From SCRT01 sp036379455 (GTDB taxonomy: Bacteria > Pseudomonadota > Gammaproteobacteria > Nevskiales > Nevskiaceae), in NCBI GenBank assembly GCA_036379455.1, contig DASVGQ010000136.1, positions 1 through 14,518 on the forward strand: a DNA stretch of 14,518 nt, read 5' to 3'. Positions 8,301 through 14,518 of the stretch are shown in pieces; position 1 is the first letter of the stretch, and every line of letters starts with the position of its first letter. The notes under the pieces are model-generated. The model was not told where the DNA came from and made no database searches. It worked only from the letters and a program-made list of their open reading frames with translations. A program made the position numbers and the translations under genes.

Positions 8301-8512
8301 AACTGCAGCTCCAGCGGCGTGGTCACCAGTGCGGCCATCACGTCGGGGCTGGCGCCCGGATAGACCGTCGTCACCTGGATGGTCGGGAAGTCGACCTCCG
8401 GCAGCGCCGACACCGGCAGCGCGCGGTAGCCCAGCACGCCGAGCAGCAGCACCGCCACCATCAGCAGCGAGGTGGCGATCGGCCGATCGATGAAGATGCG
8501 GGAGATGCTCAT
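5312..8512 (-). CDS. mdtB: RND multidrug efflux pump subunit, MdtB-like
   Basis: This 1066-aa RND transporter is a paralogue of the following gene and resembles E. coli MdtB (1040 aa). It keeps the relay residues Asp401-Asp402 (GFVVDDAIVMIENI), Lys952 (GIVKKNAIMMIDFA) and Thr990 (RPIMMTT). The N-terminal MSISRIFIDRPIATSLL and the LYESYIHPLTILSSLPSAGVGALLAL segment (903-928) are typical of the MdtB/MuxB branch. MdtB supplies two of the three protomers in the E. coli MdtB2C heterotrimer. An unusual stretch at about 776-808, rich in Ser, Thr, Asn and Pro, makes the gap between VK and VPLS 33 residues, against 6 in its MdtC partner. The start ATG 8512 gives the expected N-terminus; no strong ribosome site is visible, and the mdtA stop lies 28 nt upstream, consistent with coupling. 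The gene ends 7 nt before the mdtC start. Confidence 0.87.
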   Translation of the reverse strand: MSISRIFIDRPIATSLLMVAVLLLGVLGYRALPVSALPEVDFPTIQVTTVYPGASPDVMAALVTTPLELQFGQIAGLQAMTSNSSFGVSTITLQFDLSRNIDNAAQDVQSAINAAQGTLPRNLPYPPVYNKVNPADAPILTLAVTSDAMPLSQVANLADTLIAQKVSQVPGVGLVNVEGNQKPAVRVEVNPAAIASLGLSLEDIHTALTQANVNQPKGSFNGPAQSFTIGANDQIASADQYRSIIVAYENGAPVRLSDVAKVYNGVEDDQVAAWANGKPAILIDVLRQPGANIISAADGVKALLPQLASSIPPSVHVNVLADRTQTIRASVRDVQFTLLITVALVVMVIFLFLRKLWATIIPSVALPLSIIGTFGVMALLGFSLDNLSLMALTVATGFVVDDAIVMIENIVRFIEAGEDPVQAAHKGARQIGFTVVSLTVSLIAVFIPLLLMEGLIGRLFREFAIVLSIAVAISALVSLTLTPMMCARLLKAEPKDHRHGRLYQWSERVFDVGLMAYERSLRLVLRHRFATLMVAFATLVLTIALYFVVPKGLLPQQDTGLLIGISEAPQTISFPAMWARSQKLAEVVRADRDVQSVAAFVGAGTVNPTLNQGRLTIVLKPRDERHDSLQETMGRIRREAGKVSGISLFLQPVQDLQINSTISPTQYQYVLQDIDAGELAQWTPKLVDALSQAPGFVDVSSNEQAQGLQLDLHINRDAASRLGVPMQAIDDTLYDAFGQRQVSTIYTQTNQYRVVMSVPPDFRNDPRALDKLYVKANDATPALTNPTTSNPNSIGQIPTAIASSPSSMVPLSAVASMRIGTGPLVVTHEEGLPANTVSFDLSPGVSLSQALPEIAKTEREIGFPDTIRTRFSGTVSAFQEAERSTPWLILAAVIVIYIVLGVLYESYIHPLTILSSLPSAGVGALLALMLMGQELSIVSLVGIILLIGIVKKNAIMMIDFALQAEREEGKSPEDSIFQACVLRFRPIMMTTMAALLGALPLALGSGVGASLRTPLGIAIVGGLLLSQLLTLYTTPVIYLYLDRFNRRTARHMMPTHASAHVPTDGA
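5324..5354 (-). promoter_or_regulatory. Competing hairpins at the mdtB/mdtC junction
   Basis: In the mdtB-mdtC transcript, the last codons of mdtB hold three arms of one 7-nt element. A perfect 18-bp palindrome, GCCGACGCATGCGTCGGC, spans 5354-5337 and can fold as a 7-bp stem with a CATG loop. Its second arm can instead pair with a later copy, giving CGTCGGC-GCATGT-GCCGACG at 5343-5324, again a 7-bp stem, with a 6-nt loop. The two folds share the middle arm and exclude each other. The downstream one ends about 20 nt before the mdtC GTG, so it could affect coupling or RND subunit ratio. The structure is seen in sequence; the role is inference. Confidence 0.4.
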
Positions 8513-8540
8513 GAACCGCGGGCGGCGGGCAGCCGCGCGA

Positions 8541-9728
8541 TCAGGGCGCCGTGGGGACGGGCGCGGCCACCGAGGCGGCCGCCGCCGGCGTCACTTCCTG
8601 CGGCTTGACCGTTGCGCCCGGCTTGAGTCGGTACTGGCCATCGACCACCACCTGCTGGCCGAGCCGCAAGCCCTTCGTGATCTGCACGAAACCGCCCTGC
8701 GTCACGCCCGTCTCGACCGGCTGCATCGCCACCTTGTGATCATCGCCAAGCAGGTACACGTAGGTGCCGTCAGGCCCCTGCTGCACGGCCGTCACCGGCA
8801 CGACGACGGCATGCGCCAGCGTCGCCGCCAGCAGCCTCACGTTGACGAACTGCCCTGGCCACAGCTTCTCGTTCGAGTTGGCGAAAGTCGCCTTGAGCTC
8901 GATGGTGCCGGTCGCCTGGTTGATCTGGTTGTCCACGGCGGTCAGGGTGCCGGTCGCCAGCCTGCCGCTGTTGCCGCGGTCGAGCGCCGTCACCGGCGGA
9001 TGCGCGCCGGCCGCGAGCACCTGCTCGAGGTTCTGCTCGGGCAGCGTGAAGGTTACGTAGATCGGCTTCATCTGCGTGACGACGACGATGCCGCTGCCCT
9101 GGCCCGGCGTCACCACGTTGCCGACGTCGACCAGCCGCAGCCCCAGCCGGCCCTCGATGGGAGACACGATGTCGGTGTAGGACAGCTGCACCGCGGCCGA
9201 CTCGACGGCCGCGCGGTCGGCCTGGACCAGCGCCTCGCCGGACGCGACCTGCGCCTGCTGCTGGCTGAGCTGCTGGCCGGAGACGTACCCGGAGGGCGCC
9301 AGCCGCGTGTAGCGGCTGAGATCGAGCTTGGCGCTCGCGAGGTTGGCCTGGTCCTGCGCCAGCTTGGCCTTGGCTTGGTCGAGCGTCGCCTTGTAGGTGC
9401 GCGGGTCGATCTTCGCCAGCAGCTGTCCCTTCTTCACCTCGTCGCCCTGGTGGAAGGGCACGCTGATGAGCTGTCCGCTGACCTGCGGCACCACCGTGAC
9501 GGTGTTGTAGGCCTGCACAGTGCCGAGTCCGTTGAGATAGACCGGCAGGTCGCGCTGGCTGACCGGGGCGACGTCCACCGGCACCGCCATCGCGCCGAAG
9601 GCGCCGCTGTGCCGCGCACCCGCCGCCGGCTGTGCGACGGAGCGGCGTTCGATCAGGACCAGCGCCACGGCGGCCACCAGCACGAGCAGCACCAGCAGTG
9701 CCACGTACCGCTTGAAATTCTTCGTCAT
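8541..9728 (-). CDS. mdtA: RND efflux periplasmic adaptor (membrane fusion protein), MdtA-like
   Basis: This 395-aa adaptor links the inner-membrane RND pump to an outer-membrane channel. A basic N-terminus (MTKNFKR) and one hydrophobic segment at 7-26 suggest an uncleaved membrane anchor; there is no lipobox. Domains in order are: the lipoyl half at about 78-108 (PQVSGQLISVPFHQGDEVKKG), an alpha-helical hairpin at about 112-184 rich in Ala and Gln, the second lipoyl half at 188-220 (IVSPIEGRLGLRLVDVGNVV), a beta-barrel at about 222-305 and a membrane-proximal domain ending near 372. An Ala/Pro-rich tail follows. It is the first gene of the mdtABC operon. I chose ATG 9728 because it starts just before the anchor; an upstream in-frame ATG (9779) adds an Arg-rich stretch of 17 residues. 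No convincing Shine-Dalgarno is visible at either. MexH/MuxA-type adaptors are similar; the MdtB/MdtC pair downstream supports the MdtA assignment. Confidence 0.87.
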   Translation of the reverse strand: MTKNFKRYVALLVLLVLVAAVALVLIERRSVAQPAAGARHSGAFGAMAVPVDVAPVSQRDLPVYLNGLGTVQAYNTVTVVPQVSGQLISVPFHQGDEVKKGQLLAKIDPRTYKATLDQAKAKLAQDQANLASAKLDLSRYTRLAPSGYVSGQQLSQQQAQVASGEALVQADRAAVESAAVQLSYTDIVSPIEGRLGLRLVDVGNVVTPGQGSGIVVVTQMKPIYVTFTLPEQNLEQVLAAGAHPPVTALDRGNSGRLATGTLTAVDNQINQATGTIELKATFANSNEKLWPGQFVNVRLLAATLAHAVVVPVTAVQQGPDGTYVYLLGDDHKVAMQPVETGVTQGGFVQITKGLRLGQQVVVDGQYRLKPGATVKPQEVTPAAAASVAAPVPTAP

Positions 9729-9988
9729 GCCTGTTGCCGCGACCCGCACGTGCCCCCGTCGACGGCGGCGATGCCGCACGATAGCGGATCACTGCGTTAA
9801 GTTGGGTGTCCGCAACCGCCGCCCGCGTGGCCCCCGATAGCTCCCGCGCGGCTCGCCGGGCGCGCCATTGTGCGCGCACGGCCACGCGCACCGCGCGTCG
9901 CTCCCACGCCCGCGTATAAACTGGCCGCAGGGCGCGCCTCGTCGTCGGGGCGTATGAAAACACGGATTCGCCGAGGGCGGCTACGCAC
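9729..9988. promoter_or_regulatory. Divergent intergenic region between mdtA and the DUF748 gene
   Basis: These 260 nt must hold the promoters for the leftward mdtABC operon and the rightward DUF748 gene. For the rightward gene, TATAAA at 9915-9920 is a possible -10 element without a matching -35, and GAGGG at 9973-9977 lies 11 nt before the ATG as a loose ribosome site. For mdtA, TATCGT at 9783-9778 is a weak -10 candidate. A 10-bp palindrome, GTGCGCGCAC, lies at 9870-9879, but such GC palindromes are expected at this base composition. I see no recognisable BaeR, TetR or MarR operator. Confidence 0.3.
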
Positions 9989-12943
9989 ATGGGAACTGCA
10001 ACCCGGGTCGGCAACATCCTCTGGGGCAGTTGGTGGCGACGGGTGCTGGTGGTGGTGGTCGTGCTCGTCGGCCTCTACGCCGCGCTCGGCTTTCTCGCGG
10101 TACCCGCCGTCCTGCAATGGCAGGTGCCCAAGCAGGTCGCGAAATACACGACCGGCGCGGCGACGATCGGCAAGGTTCGCTTCAACCCCTTCACCTTCGA
10201 CCTGCAGGCCGACGACTTCACCTTGCGCTCCGCCCAGCGCCAGACGCTGCTGCACTTCGCCCACCTCGACATCAACTACAACCCCATGCAGTTCGCGCGC
10301 CGCCGCATCGACTTCGGCTGGATCCACGTGGATGCACCGAGCATCAGCGCCAGCATCGACCGCGACGGCAAGCTCAACTTCGCGGCGCTGCTCAAGCCCG
10401 ATGCCAAGTCCCGCGCCGCGAAACCGCAAGACAAGAAGAAGGAAGAGCTGCCGCTGGTGTTCATCGACGACCTGCGGATCACGAACGGCCACATCGCCTA
10501 CGCCGATCAGTCACAGGGCCGGGATTTCCATACCGCGCTCGACGCCATCAACCTGCACCTGACCAATCTCAGCACCGAGCCGGACAGCCATGGCGAATAC
10601 CGGCTGCTGGCCACCATCGGCACCGACCAGAAGCTGGCGTGGCACGGCACCCTCGGCCTCAATCCGCTGCGCTCGAAGGGTCAGCTCGACATCTCCGGCC
10701 TGCACCTGGCGCAGTTCTGGCCCTACGTCAGCAACCGCTTCAAGGTCGTCCTGAGCGGCGGCACGCTCGACGTCGGCACGCAGTATGCGATGCGGCAGGG
10801 TGACCACGGCCTCGAGCTGGCGCTGCACGAGGGCAAGATCGCCCTGACGAAACTGGCGCTGACACGTGTCGGCGGCGGCGACCCGCTGGTGTCGATCCCG
10901 AAGCTCGACGTGGGCGGACTGGACTTCGACCTCGCGCGCCGCACCGTCGACATCGCTTCCGTGCAGAGCACCGGCGGCCGCGTCCGCGGCGTGCTCGACA
11001 AGCAGCACCAGCTCGACCTCGTCACGCTGCTCATGCCGGCATCCGGCGCCACAGCGCCCACCGCGGAGCGCAAGCCCACCGTCGCCGCGCCGCCGATGGC
11101 GATCAAGGTCGCCGATGTCGCCATCCACGATTACCGCGTGGCGCTCACCGATGACTCCACGGCGCGGCCGACCCATCTCATCGCCAGCGACATCGCGCTG
11201 CAGGTGCAGGGCTACTCCTCCGCGAACGACAAGCCGGTGAGCGTGCAGGCCGACCTGAACGTCAACGGCGGAAAACTGCACGCCGCGGGGTCGGTGGAGC
11301 TCAAGCCGCTCGCCGCGCAGATGCAGTTCAAGCTCGCCGGCCTGCAGCTCGACTCCTTCCAGTCCTACGTCGAACCCTTCGCGCGCATCGTCATCAAGGA
11401 CGGCGTGCTCGGCGCCGACGGCAAGCTCAGCTACCGGCAGCAGGACAAGACGGCGGAGATGTCCTTCGACGGCGACGCCAGCGTCTCCCGGCTGAACGTC
11501 GACGACGCGCGCGACCACCAGCCGCTCGTGCGTCTGGCGCAGCTGTCGCTCGCCGGCATCCGCTACCGCAACCACCCCGCCGGCGTCGCCATCCACACGG
11601 TGACGCTCGACAAGCCCTTCGGCCGGCTGATCATCGCGCCCGACCACAGCACGAACATCAGCGACGTGCTGATCCACGAGGCGCCCAAGGCCGGCGCACC
11701 GGCCAAGGCAGCGCCCGCCGGAAAGAGCGGCCGCGGTACCGGCGCAATGCCGATCACCATCGACCAGATCAAGGTCCAGCAGGGCGCGATGCGCTTCACG
11801 GACCACTCGCTCACGCCAAACGTCTCACTTGGCATCCAGCACCTCGACGGCGGCATCGACGGCTTCACCACCCGTCCTGGGCACGCCGCGAAGATCGACC
11901 TGCAGGGTGACGTCGGCGCCTTCGCGCCGATCAGCATCAAGGGCAGCATCAACCCGCTCGGCAAGCAGCTGACGGCCGACGTCGACGCCAAGCTCAAGAA
12001 CCTCGAGCTGACCGCCTTCTCGCCCTACTCCGGGAAGTTCGCGGGCTACCAGATCAAGAAGGGCAAGGTGAACCTGGATCTCGCCTACAAGATCCACAAC
12101 GGCCTGATGCAGGGGCAGAACAGCGTAGTGATCGACCAGCTCGAGCTCGGCAATCGGGTCGACAGCCCCGACGCCGTCAGCCTGCCGCTGCGCCTGGCCG
12201 TGGCGCTGCTGAAGAACGCCGACGGCGTCATCTCGCTCGACCTGCCGGTGCACGGCGACCTCAACGACCCGCAGTTCTCCATCGGCCCGTTGATCTGGAA
12301 AGTGTTCGTCAACCTGATCACCAAGGCTGTGACCTCGCCGTTTCGGCTGCTCGCCGGACTCGTGGAGGGCAGCGGTGATGAGCTCGACCACGTCAGCTTC
12401 GACGCCGGGCAAAGCGGCCTGTCGCCCGCCGAGCAGAAATCCCTGACCACGCTCGCCGGCGCGCTGGCCAAGCGCCCGAATCTCAATCTCGACGTCGGTG
12501 GCGTGGCCGTGCCGGCACTCGACCAGGCCGCGCTGGCGAAGCGCCTGCTCATCGCGCGCCTCAACGGCGAGCCGCACGTACGGCCGGGCTCCGACCAGCA
12601 CGAGGCGCTCACGGCGGAAGGCACCAAGCGCCTGCTCGCCGCCTACCGTGACCAGTTCCACAAGGCTGCCGACGAGGCGGTGCCGCGCAAGCCCGACGAG
12701 AGCAAGGAGGCCTGGCAACAGCGCGTCGCGCAGGCCGCGCTCGCGCAGCTCGTGAGCGCGTCACCGCCGCCGCCCAACGCGTTGGAGCGCCTCGCGAGGG
12801 CACGCGCCGACGTCGTGCGTGCCTACCTCGTCAACAGCGGGCACGTCGACCCGTCGCGCATCTTCCTGATCGCCCCCAACGTGGACGCCAAGAACGGCGG
12901 CAAGGACACGGTACGCATGCCGCTGCAGGTGCAGGTGCGCTGA
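9989..12943 (+). CDS. AsmA-like DUF748 envelope protein
   Basis: This 984-aa protein has a single N-terminal transmembrane segment at about 17-37 (a run of Val, then Leu), followed by a long, beta-rich periplasmic body. The FNPFTFDLQADDFTL region near residue 67 and the segment at about 730-790 (LPLRLAVALLKNADGVISLDLPVHGDLNDPQFSIGPLIWKVFVNLI in outline) are hallmarks of DUF748 proteins, which resemble AsmA. A Lys/Ala/Pro/Gly-rich linker lies near 567-587. The C-terminus looks like an OmpA-type module: VSFDAGQSGLS at 802 onward, and RARADVVRAYLVNSGHVDPSRIFLIAP near the end, split by a charged, mostly helical insertion at about 856-929. AsmA-like proteins such as YhdP and TamB act in envelope lipid transport or outer-membrane assembly; the role of DUF748 members is not established, so a transport role is inference. 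It is transcribed divergently from mdtA and converges on rlmB with a 27-nt gap. Confidence 0.85.
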   Translation: MGTATRVGNILWGSWWRRVLVVVVVLVGLYAALGFLAVPAVLQWQVPKQVAKYTTGAATIGKVRFNPFTFDLQADDFTLRSAQRQTLLHFAHLDINYNPMQFARRRIDFGWIHVDAPSISASIDRDGKLNFAALLKPDAKSRAAKPQDKKKEELPLVFIDDLRITNGHIAYADQSQGRDFHTALDAINLHLTNLSTEPDSHGEYRLLATIGTDQKLAWHGTLGLNPLRSKGQLDISGLHLAQFWPYVSNRFKVVLSGGTLDVGTQYAMRQGDHGLELALHEGKIALTKLALTRVGGGDPLVSIPKLDVGGLDFDLARRTVDIASVQSTGGRVRGVLDKQHQLDLVTLLMPASGATAPTAERKPTVAAPPMAIKVADVAIHDYRVALTDDSTARPTHLIASDIALQVQGYSSANDKPVSVQADLNVNGGKLHAAGSVELKPLAAQMQFKLAGLQLDSFQSYVEPFARIVIKDGVLGADGKLSYRQQDKTAEMSFDGDASVSRLNVDDARDHQPLVRLAQLSLAGIRYRNHPAGVAIHTVTLDKPFGRLIIAPDHSTNISDVLIHEAPKAGAPAKAAPAGKSGRGTGAMPITIDQIKVQQGAMRFTDHSLTPNVSLGIQHLDGGIDGFTTRPGHAAKIDLQGDVGAFAPISIKGSINPLGKQLTADVDAKLKNLELTAFSPYSGKFAGYQIKKGKVNLDLAYKIHNGLMQGQNSVVIDQLELGNRVDSPDAVSLPLRLAVALLKNADGVISLDLPVHGDLNDPQFSIGPLIWKVFVNLITKAVTSPFRLLAGLVEGSGDELDHVSFDAGQSGLSPAEQKSLTTLAGALAKRPNLNLDVGGVAVPALDQAALAKRLLIARLNGEPHVRPGSDQHEALTAEGTKRLLAAYRDQFHKAADEAVPRKPDESKEAWQQRVAQAALAQLVSASPPPPNALERLARARADVVRAYLVNSGHVDPSRIFLIAPNVDAKNGGKDTVRMPLQVQVR

Positions 12944-12970
12944 TCCGGGCGGTGTGTTTTGAGCAGCGGT

Positions 12971-13720
12971 TCAGTGCGGCGTGGCGCCCGCCAGGCGCTG
13001 GCGAAAGGCCTCATAGAGGCAGACCGCCGCGGCTACGGATACGTTGAGGCTGGCGATGCCGCCGCGCATCGGGATGCGCACCAGGCGGTCGCAGCGCTCG
13101 CGCGTCAGGCGCCGCAGGCCGCTACCTTCGGCGCCGACCACCAGCACCAGCGGGCCGCGCAGGTCGACGTCGTACAGCGACTTCTCGGCCTCGCCCGTGA
13201 GGCCGACTACCCAGTGGCCGCTGGCCTTCAGTGTCTCCAGGCTACGGCTGAGATTCGTGACGAACGCGACCGGCACGCGCTCGGCGGCGCCGGCCGCGGC
13301 CTTGCGCGCGACCGGCGTCAGCCCCGCGGCGCGATCGCGCGGCACCAGCACCGCCGCGGCGCCGGCCGCTTCCGCGCTGCGCAGGCAGGCGCCGAGGTTG
13401 TGGGGATCGGTCACGCCGTCGAGCGCCAGCAGCAGGCGATCGGGAGTGGCCGCCACCTCCAGCGCCTCGCCACCGTCCACTGTCGCCGCGTCGGCGGCGG
13501 CCAGCACGCCCTGGTGGCGCAGGCCGGGCGCGCGCAGGTCGAGCTCGGCACGCGGCACGCGCCGTACCGGCACGCCCGCGCGCTGCGCCCGCTGGCAGAG
13601 TTCCTGCGCGCGACGATCGCGGCGCGTGTCGGCCAGCAGAATCTCGCGAGGCCGCGCGTCGTCGCGTTCGAGCAACGCCTGCACCGCGTGGAAGCCGCCA
13701 ACCCAGCTCTCGGAGGTCAC
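12971..13720 (-). CDS. rlmB: 23S rRNA (guanosine-2'-O-)-methyltransferase RlmB
   Basis: This 249-aa SpoU/TrmH-family enzyme is expected to transfer a methyl group from S-adenosylmethionine to the ribose of G2251 in the 23S rRNA P-loop. Residues 1-75 form the substrate-binding domain (GGFHAVQALLERD at 8-20, HQGVLA at 69-74). The trefoil-knot SPOUT domain has motif 1 DGVTDPHNLGACLRSAEAAG (101-120), motif 2 LVVGAEGSGLRRLTRE (193-208) and motif 3 IPMRGGIASLNVSVAAAVCLYEA (216-238), with the expected Glu198 and Ser224-Asn226. Length and motifs match E. coli RlmB (243 aa) closely. The reading frame continues upstream without a stop, so homology sets the start at GTG 13720, 7 nt after the lipoprotein stop; it has no clear Shine-Dalgarno and is probably translated by coupling. 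It is the last gene of an rnr-lipoprotein-rlmB run. Confidence 0.95.
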   Translation of the reverse strand: MTSESWVGGFHAVQALLERDDARPREILLADTRRDRRAQELCQRAQRAGVPVRRVPRAELDLRAPGLRHQGVLAAADAATVDGGEALEVAATPDRLLLALDGVTDPHNLGACLRSAEAAGAAAVLVPRDRAAGLTPVARKAAAGAAERVPVAFVTNLSRSLETLKASGHWVVGLTGEAEKSLYDVDLRGPLVLVVGAEGSGLRRLTRERCDRLVRIPMRGGIASLNVSVAAAVCLYEAFRQRLAGATPH

Positions 13721-13727
13721 CGCAGCG

Positions 13728-14366
13728 TCAGGCCGGCGGCACGTAGGCCGCCGGCACCGCCCCGGTGCGCAGCGCCACCAGCACGATCTCGATGCCGGGC
13801 TGCCGACCGTCGGCATCCGCGCGCGAGATGAAGCGCAGGCGCGCCCGCGGCACGCCCCGGCGCTCGAGCTGCGCAGCCACGCTGGCGGCCCGCCTGGCCG
13901 CCAAGCTGTAGACGCCGCCGTCTGCGCCGTAACCGACGACCCACACGACCTGCGCCCGGTAGCGCTCGATGACCGCGGCCAGCTGCGCACCGGGTTCGAG
14001 CGCCTCCAGCCGCAGCTCGCCGCTGCCGAACTCGAACCACCGCGCGGCGTCCAGCCGCAACGACAGGCTCGCGCTGTCTTTCTGCGGCGGGCTCCACAGC
14101 GCGTTGACCGGCGAGGCGGCTCGCGTCTGCTCCAGCGCCGTGGCCTCGCTGCCCAGGTAGTTATCCACCTGCGCGGGAGCCAGCGTCTGCAACGGCACGC
14201 CGACGCCGGCATCGCGCTGATAGGTGGCCTGCATGCCGTTGAGCGGCGCCGGCGCCTTCGCCGGCTGGCTGGCACAGCCGGCCAGCACGAGCGCCGTGAG
14301 CAGCGCCACGCCGACCGCGACGGCGGGGCCGCGCAGCCCCCGCTCACTCTGGCTGCTGGAAAACAT
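13728..14366 (-). CDS. Lipoprotein with a divergent OmpA-like domain
   Basis: This 212-aa protein starts at ATG 14366 behind a strong G-rich ribosome site (GGGGGG at 14378-14373, 6 nt spacing). A signal peptide at 1-30 ends in the lipobox LAGC with Cys31, so it should be lipidated; no Asp follows the Cys (C-A-S-Q), which suggests the outer membrane by the enteric rule. From about 110 it resembles an OmpA C-terminal domain: WFEFGSGELRLE, then AVIERYRAQVVWVVGYGADGGVYSLAARRAASVAAQLERRGVPRARLRFISRA in outline. The Arg of the LSxxRA-like motif is present, but the GHTDxxG...N loop is shortened and altered, so peptidoglycan binding is uncertain. It sits between rnr (74-nt gap) and rlmB (7-nt gap), in the same direction, so it is probably co-transcribed with them. 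I do not recognise a named family. Confidence 0.8.
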   Translation of the reverse strand: MFSSSQSERGLRGPAVAVGVALLTALVLAGCASQPAKAPAPLNGMQATYQRDAGVGVPLQTLAPAQVDNYLGSEATALEQTRAASPVNALWSPPQKDSASLSLRLDAARWFEFGSGELRLEALEPGAQLAAVIERYRAQVVWVVGYGADGGVYSLAARRAASVAAQLERRGVPRARLRFISRADADGRQPGIEIVLVALRTGAVPAAYVPPA

Positions 14367-14440
14367 GCCCGTCCCCCCAAAGCAGCTTCCCGGCCGCGCG
14401 GGTTCGAAGCGCATCCGCTCCGTGGGTACCCGCACGGGCA

Positions 14441-14518
14441 TCAGTGTCCGCGCCGGGCGTGGCGCTCGCGCCCATCGCGCACGGGTTCGAGATCGATCTG
14501 GCGATCGTCGAGGCCGAC
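14441..14518 (-). CDS. rnr: Ribonuclease R, C-terminal end (partial)
   Basis: Only the last 25 codons and the TGA stop are in the window; the gene continues past the right edge. The peptide VGLDDRQIDLEPVRDGRERHARRGH fits the end of the RNase R S1 domain, where the last strands read like V-x-L-D-x-R-x-I-D, followed by a short basic tail. RNase R is a processive 3'-5' exoribonuclease that degrades structured RNA and takes part in rRNA quality control. The gene order rnr...rlmB is the common gammaproteobacterial arrangement and supports the call. The tail after the S1 strand is only about 15 residues, much shorter than the Lys-rich tail of E. coli RNase R. Other S1-domain proteins could give a similar fragment, but the position next to rlmB makes rnr the best reading. 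Confidence 0.75.
   Translation of the reverse strand, partial: VGLDDRQIDLEPVRDGRERHARRGH

Noticed and set aside
12944..12970. Shared terminator between the DUF748 gene and rlmB
   Set aside because: The 27-nt convergent gap has a short T-run (GTGTGTTTTG) but no stem, so I cannot support a terminator.
13721..14380. Extension of the rlmB frame to a 469-residue fusion
   Set aside because: The upstream part is Arg/Cys/Ser-rich shadow of the lipoprotein gene; RlmB homology begins at GTG 13720.
14420..14437. Hairpin CCGTG...CACGG just after the rnr stop
   Set aside because: The stem is short and bulged and has no U-tract; it is not enough to call a terminator or regulatory element.

Overview
The window is strongly GC-rich, and its genes end most codons in G or C. 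A CysB that matches the enterobacterial protein almost residue for residue at its ligand pocket, an MdtABC-type drug pump and an rnr...rlmB gene order all point to a gammaproteobacterium. The high GC suggests a lineage such as Xanthomonadales, Nevskiales or Steroidobacterales rather than an enteric; this placement is inference. I see no tRNA, rRNA, CRISPR array, insertion sequence, integrase or phage gene, so this looks like chromosomal backbone.

Layout. (i) 1-442: no convincing gene, some short inverted repeats. (ii) 443-1423, minus: cysB, the LysR-type master regulator of sulfur assimilation, with an AT-rich promoter island just upstream. (iii) 1721-2179, plus: a small pilin-like protein whose globular domain and disulfide region look like type IVa pilin but whose N-terminus lacks the prepilin cleavage site and Glu5. 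(iv) 9728-2200, minus: an RND efflux operon of membrane-fusion protein (mdtA), pump subunit mdtB and pump subunit mdtC. Both pump subunits keep the proton-relay residues. No outer-membrane channel or two-component regulator is nearby. (v) 9989-12943, plus, divergent from mdtA: a large AsmA-like DUF748 envelope protein with an OmpA-like C-terminal module. (vi) 14518-12971, minus: the last 25 codons of RNase R (rnr), then an OmpA-like lipoprotein, then rlmB (23S rRNA Gm2251 methyltransferase) 7 nt downstream.

How the genes work together. MdtA, MdtB and MdtC should form one tripartite exporter that borrows a TolC-like channel encoded elsewhere. RNase R and RlmB form the classic RNA-metabolism pair, here separated by an envelope lipoprotein. 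CysB, the pilin-like protein and the DUF748 protein have no visible pathway link to their neighbours.

Most of the window is ordinary. The points most worth a second look are the pilin-like protein with a rebuilt N-terminus, two mutually exclusive 7-bp-stem hairpins at the mdtB/mdtC junction, a 27-residue Ser/Thr/Asn/Pro-rich insertion in MdtB, and the atypical OmpA-like lipoprotein between rnr and rlmB. I did not find a clearly new multi-gene system.
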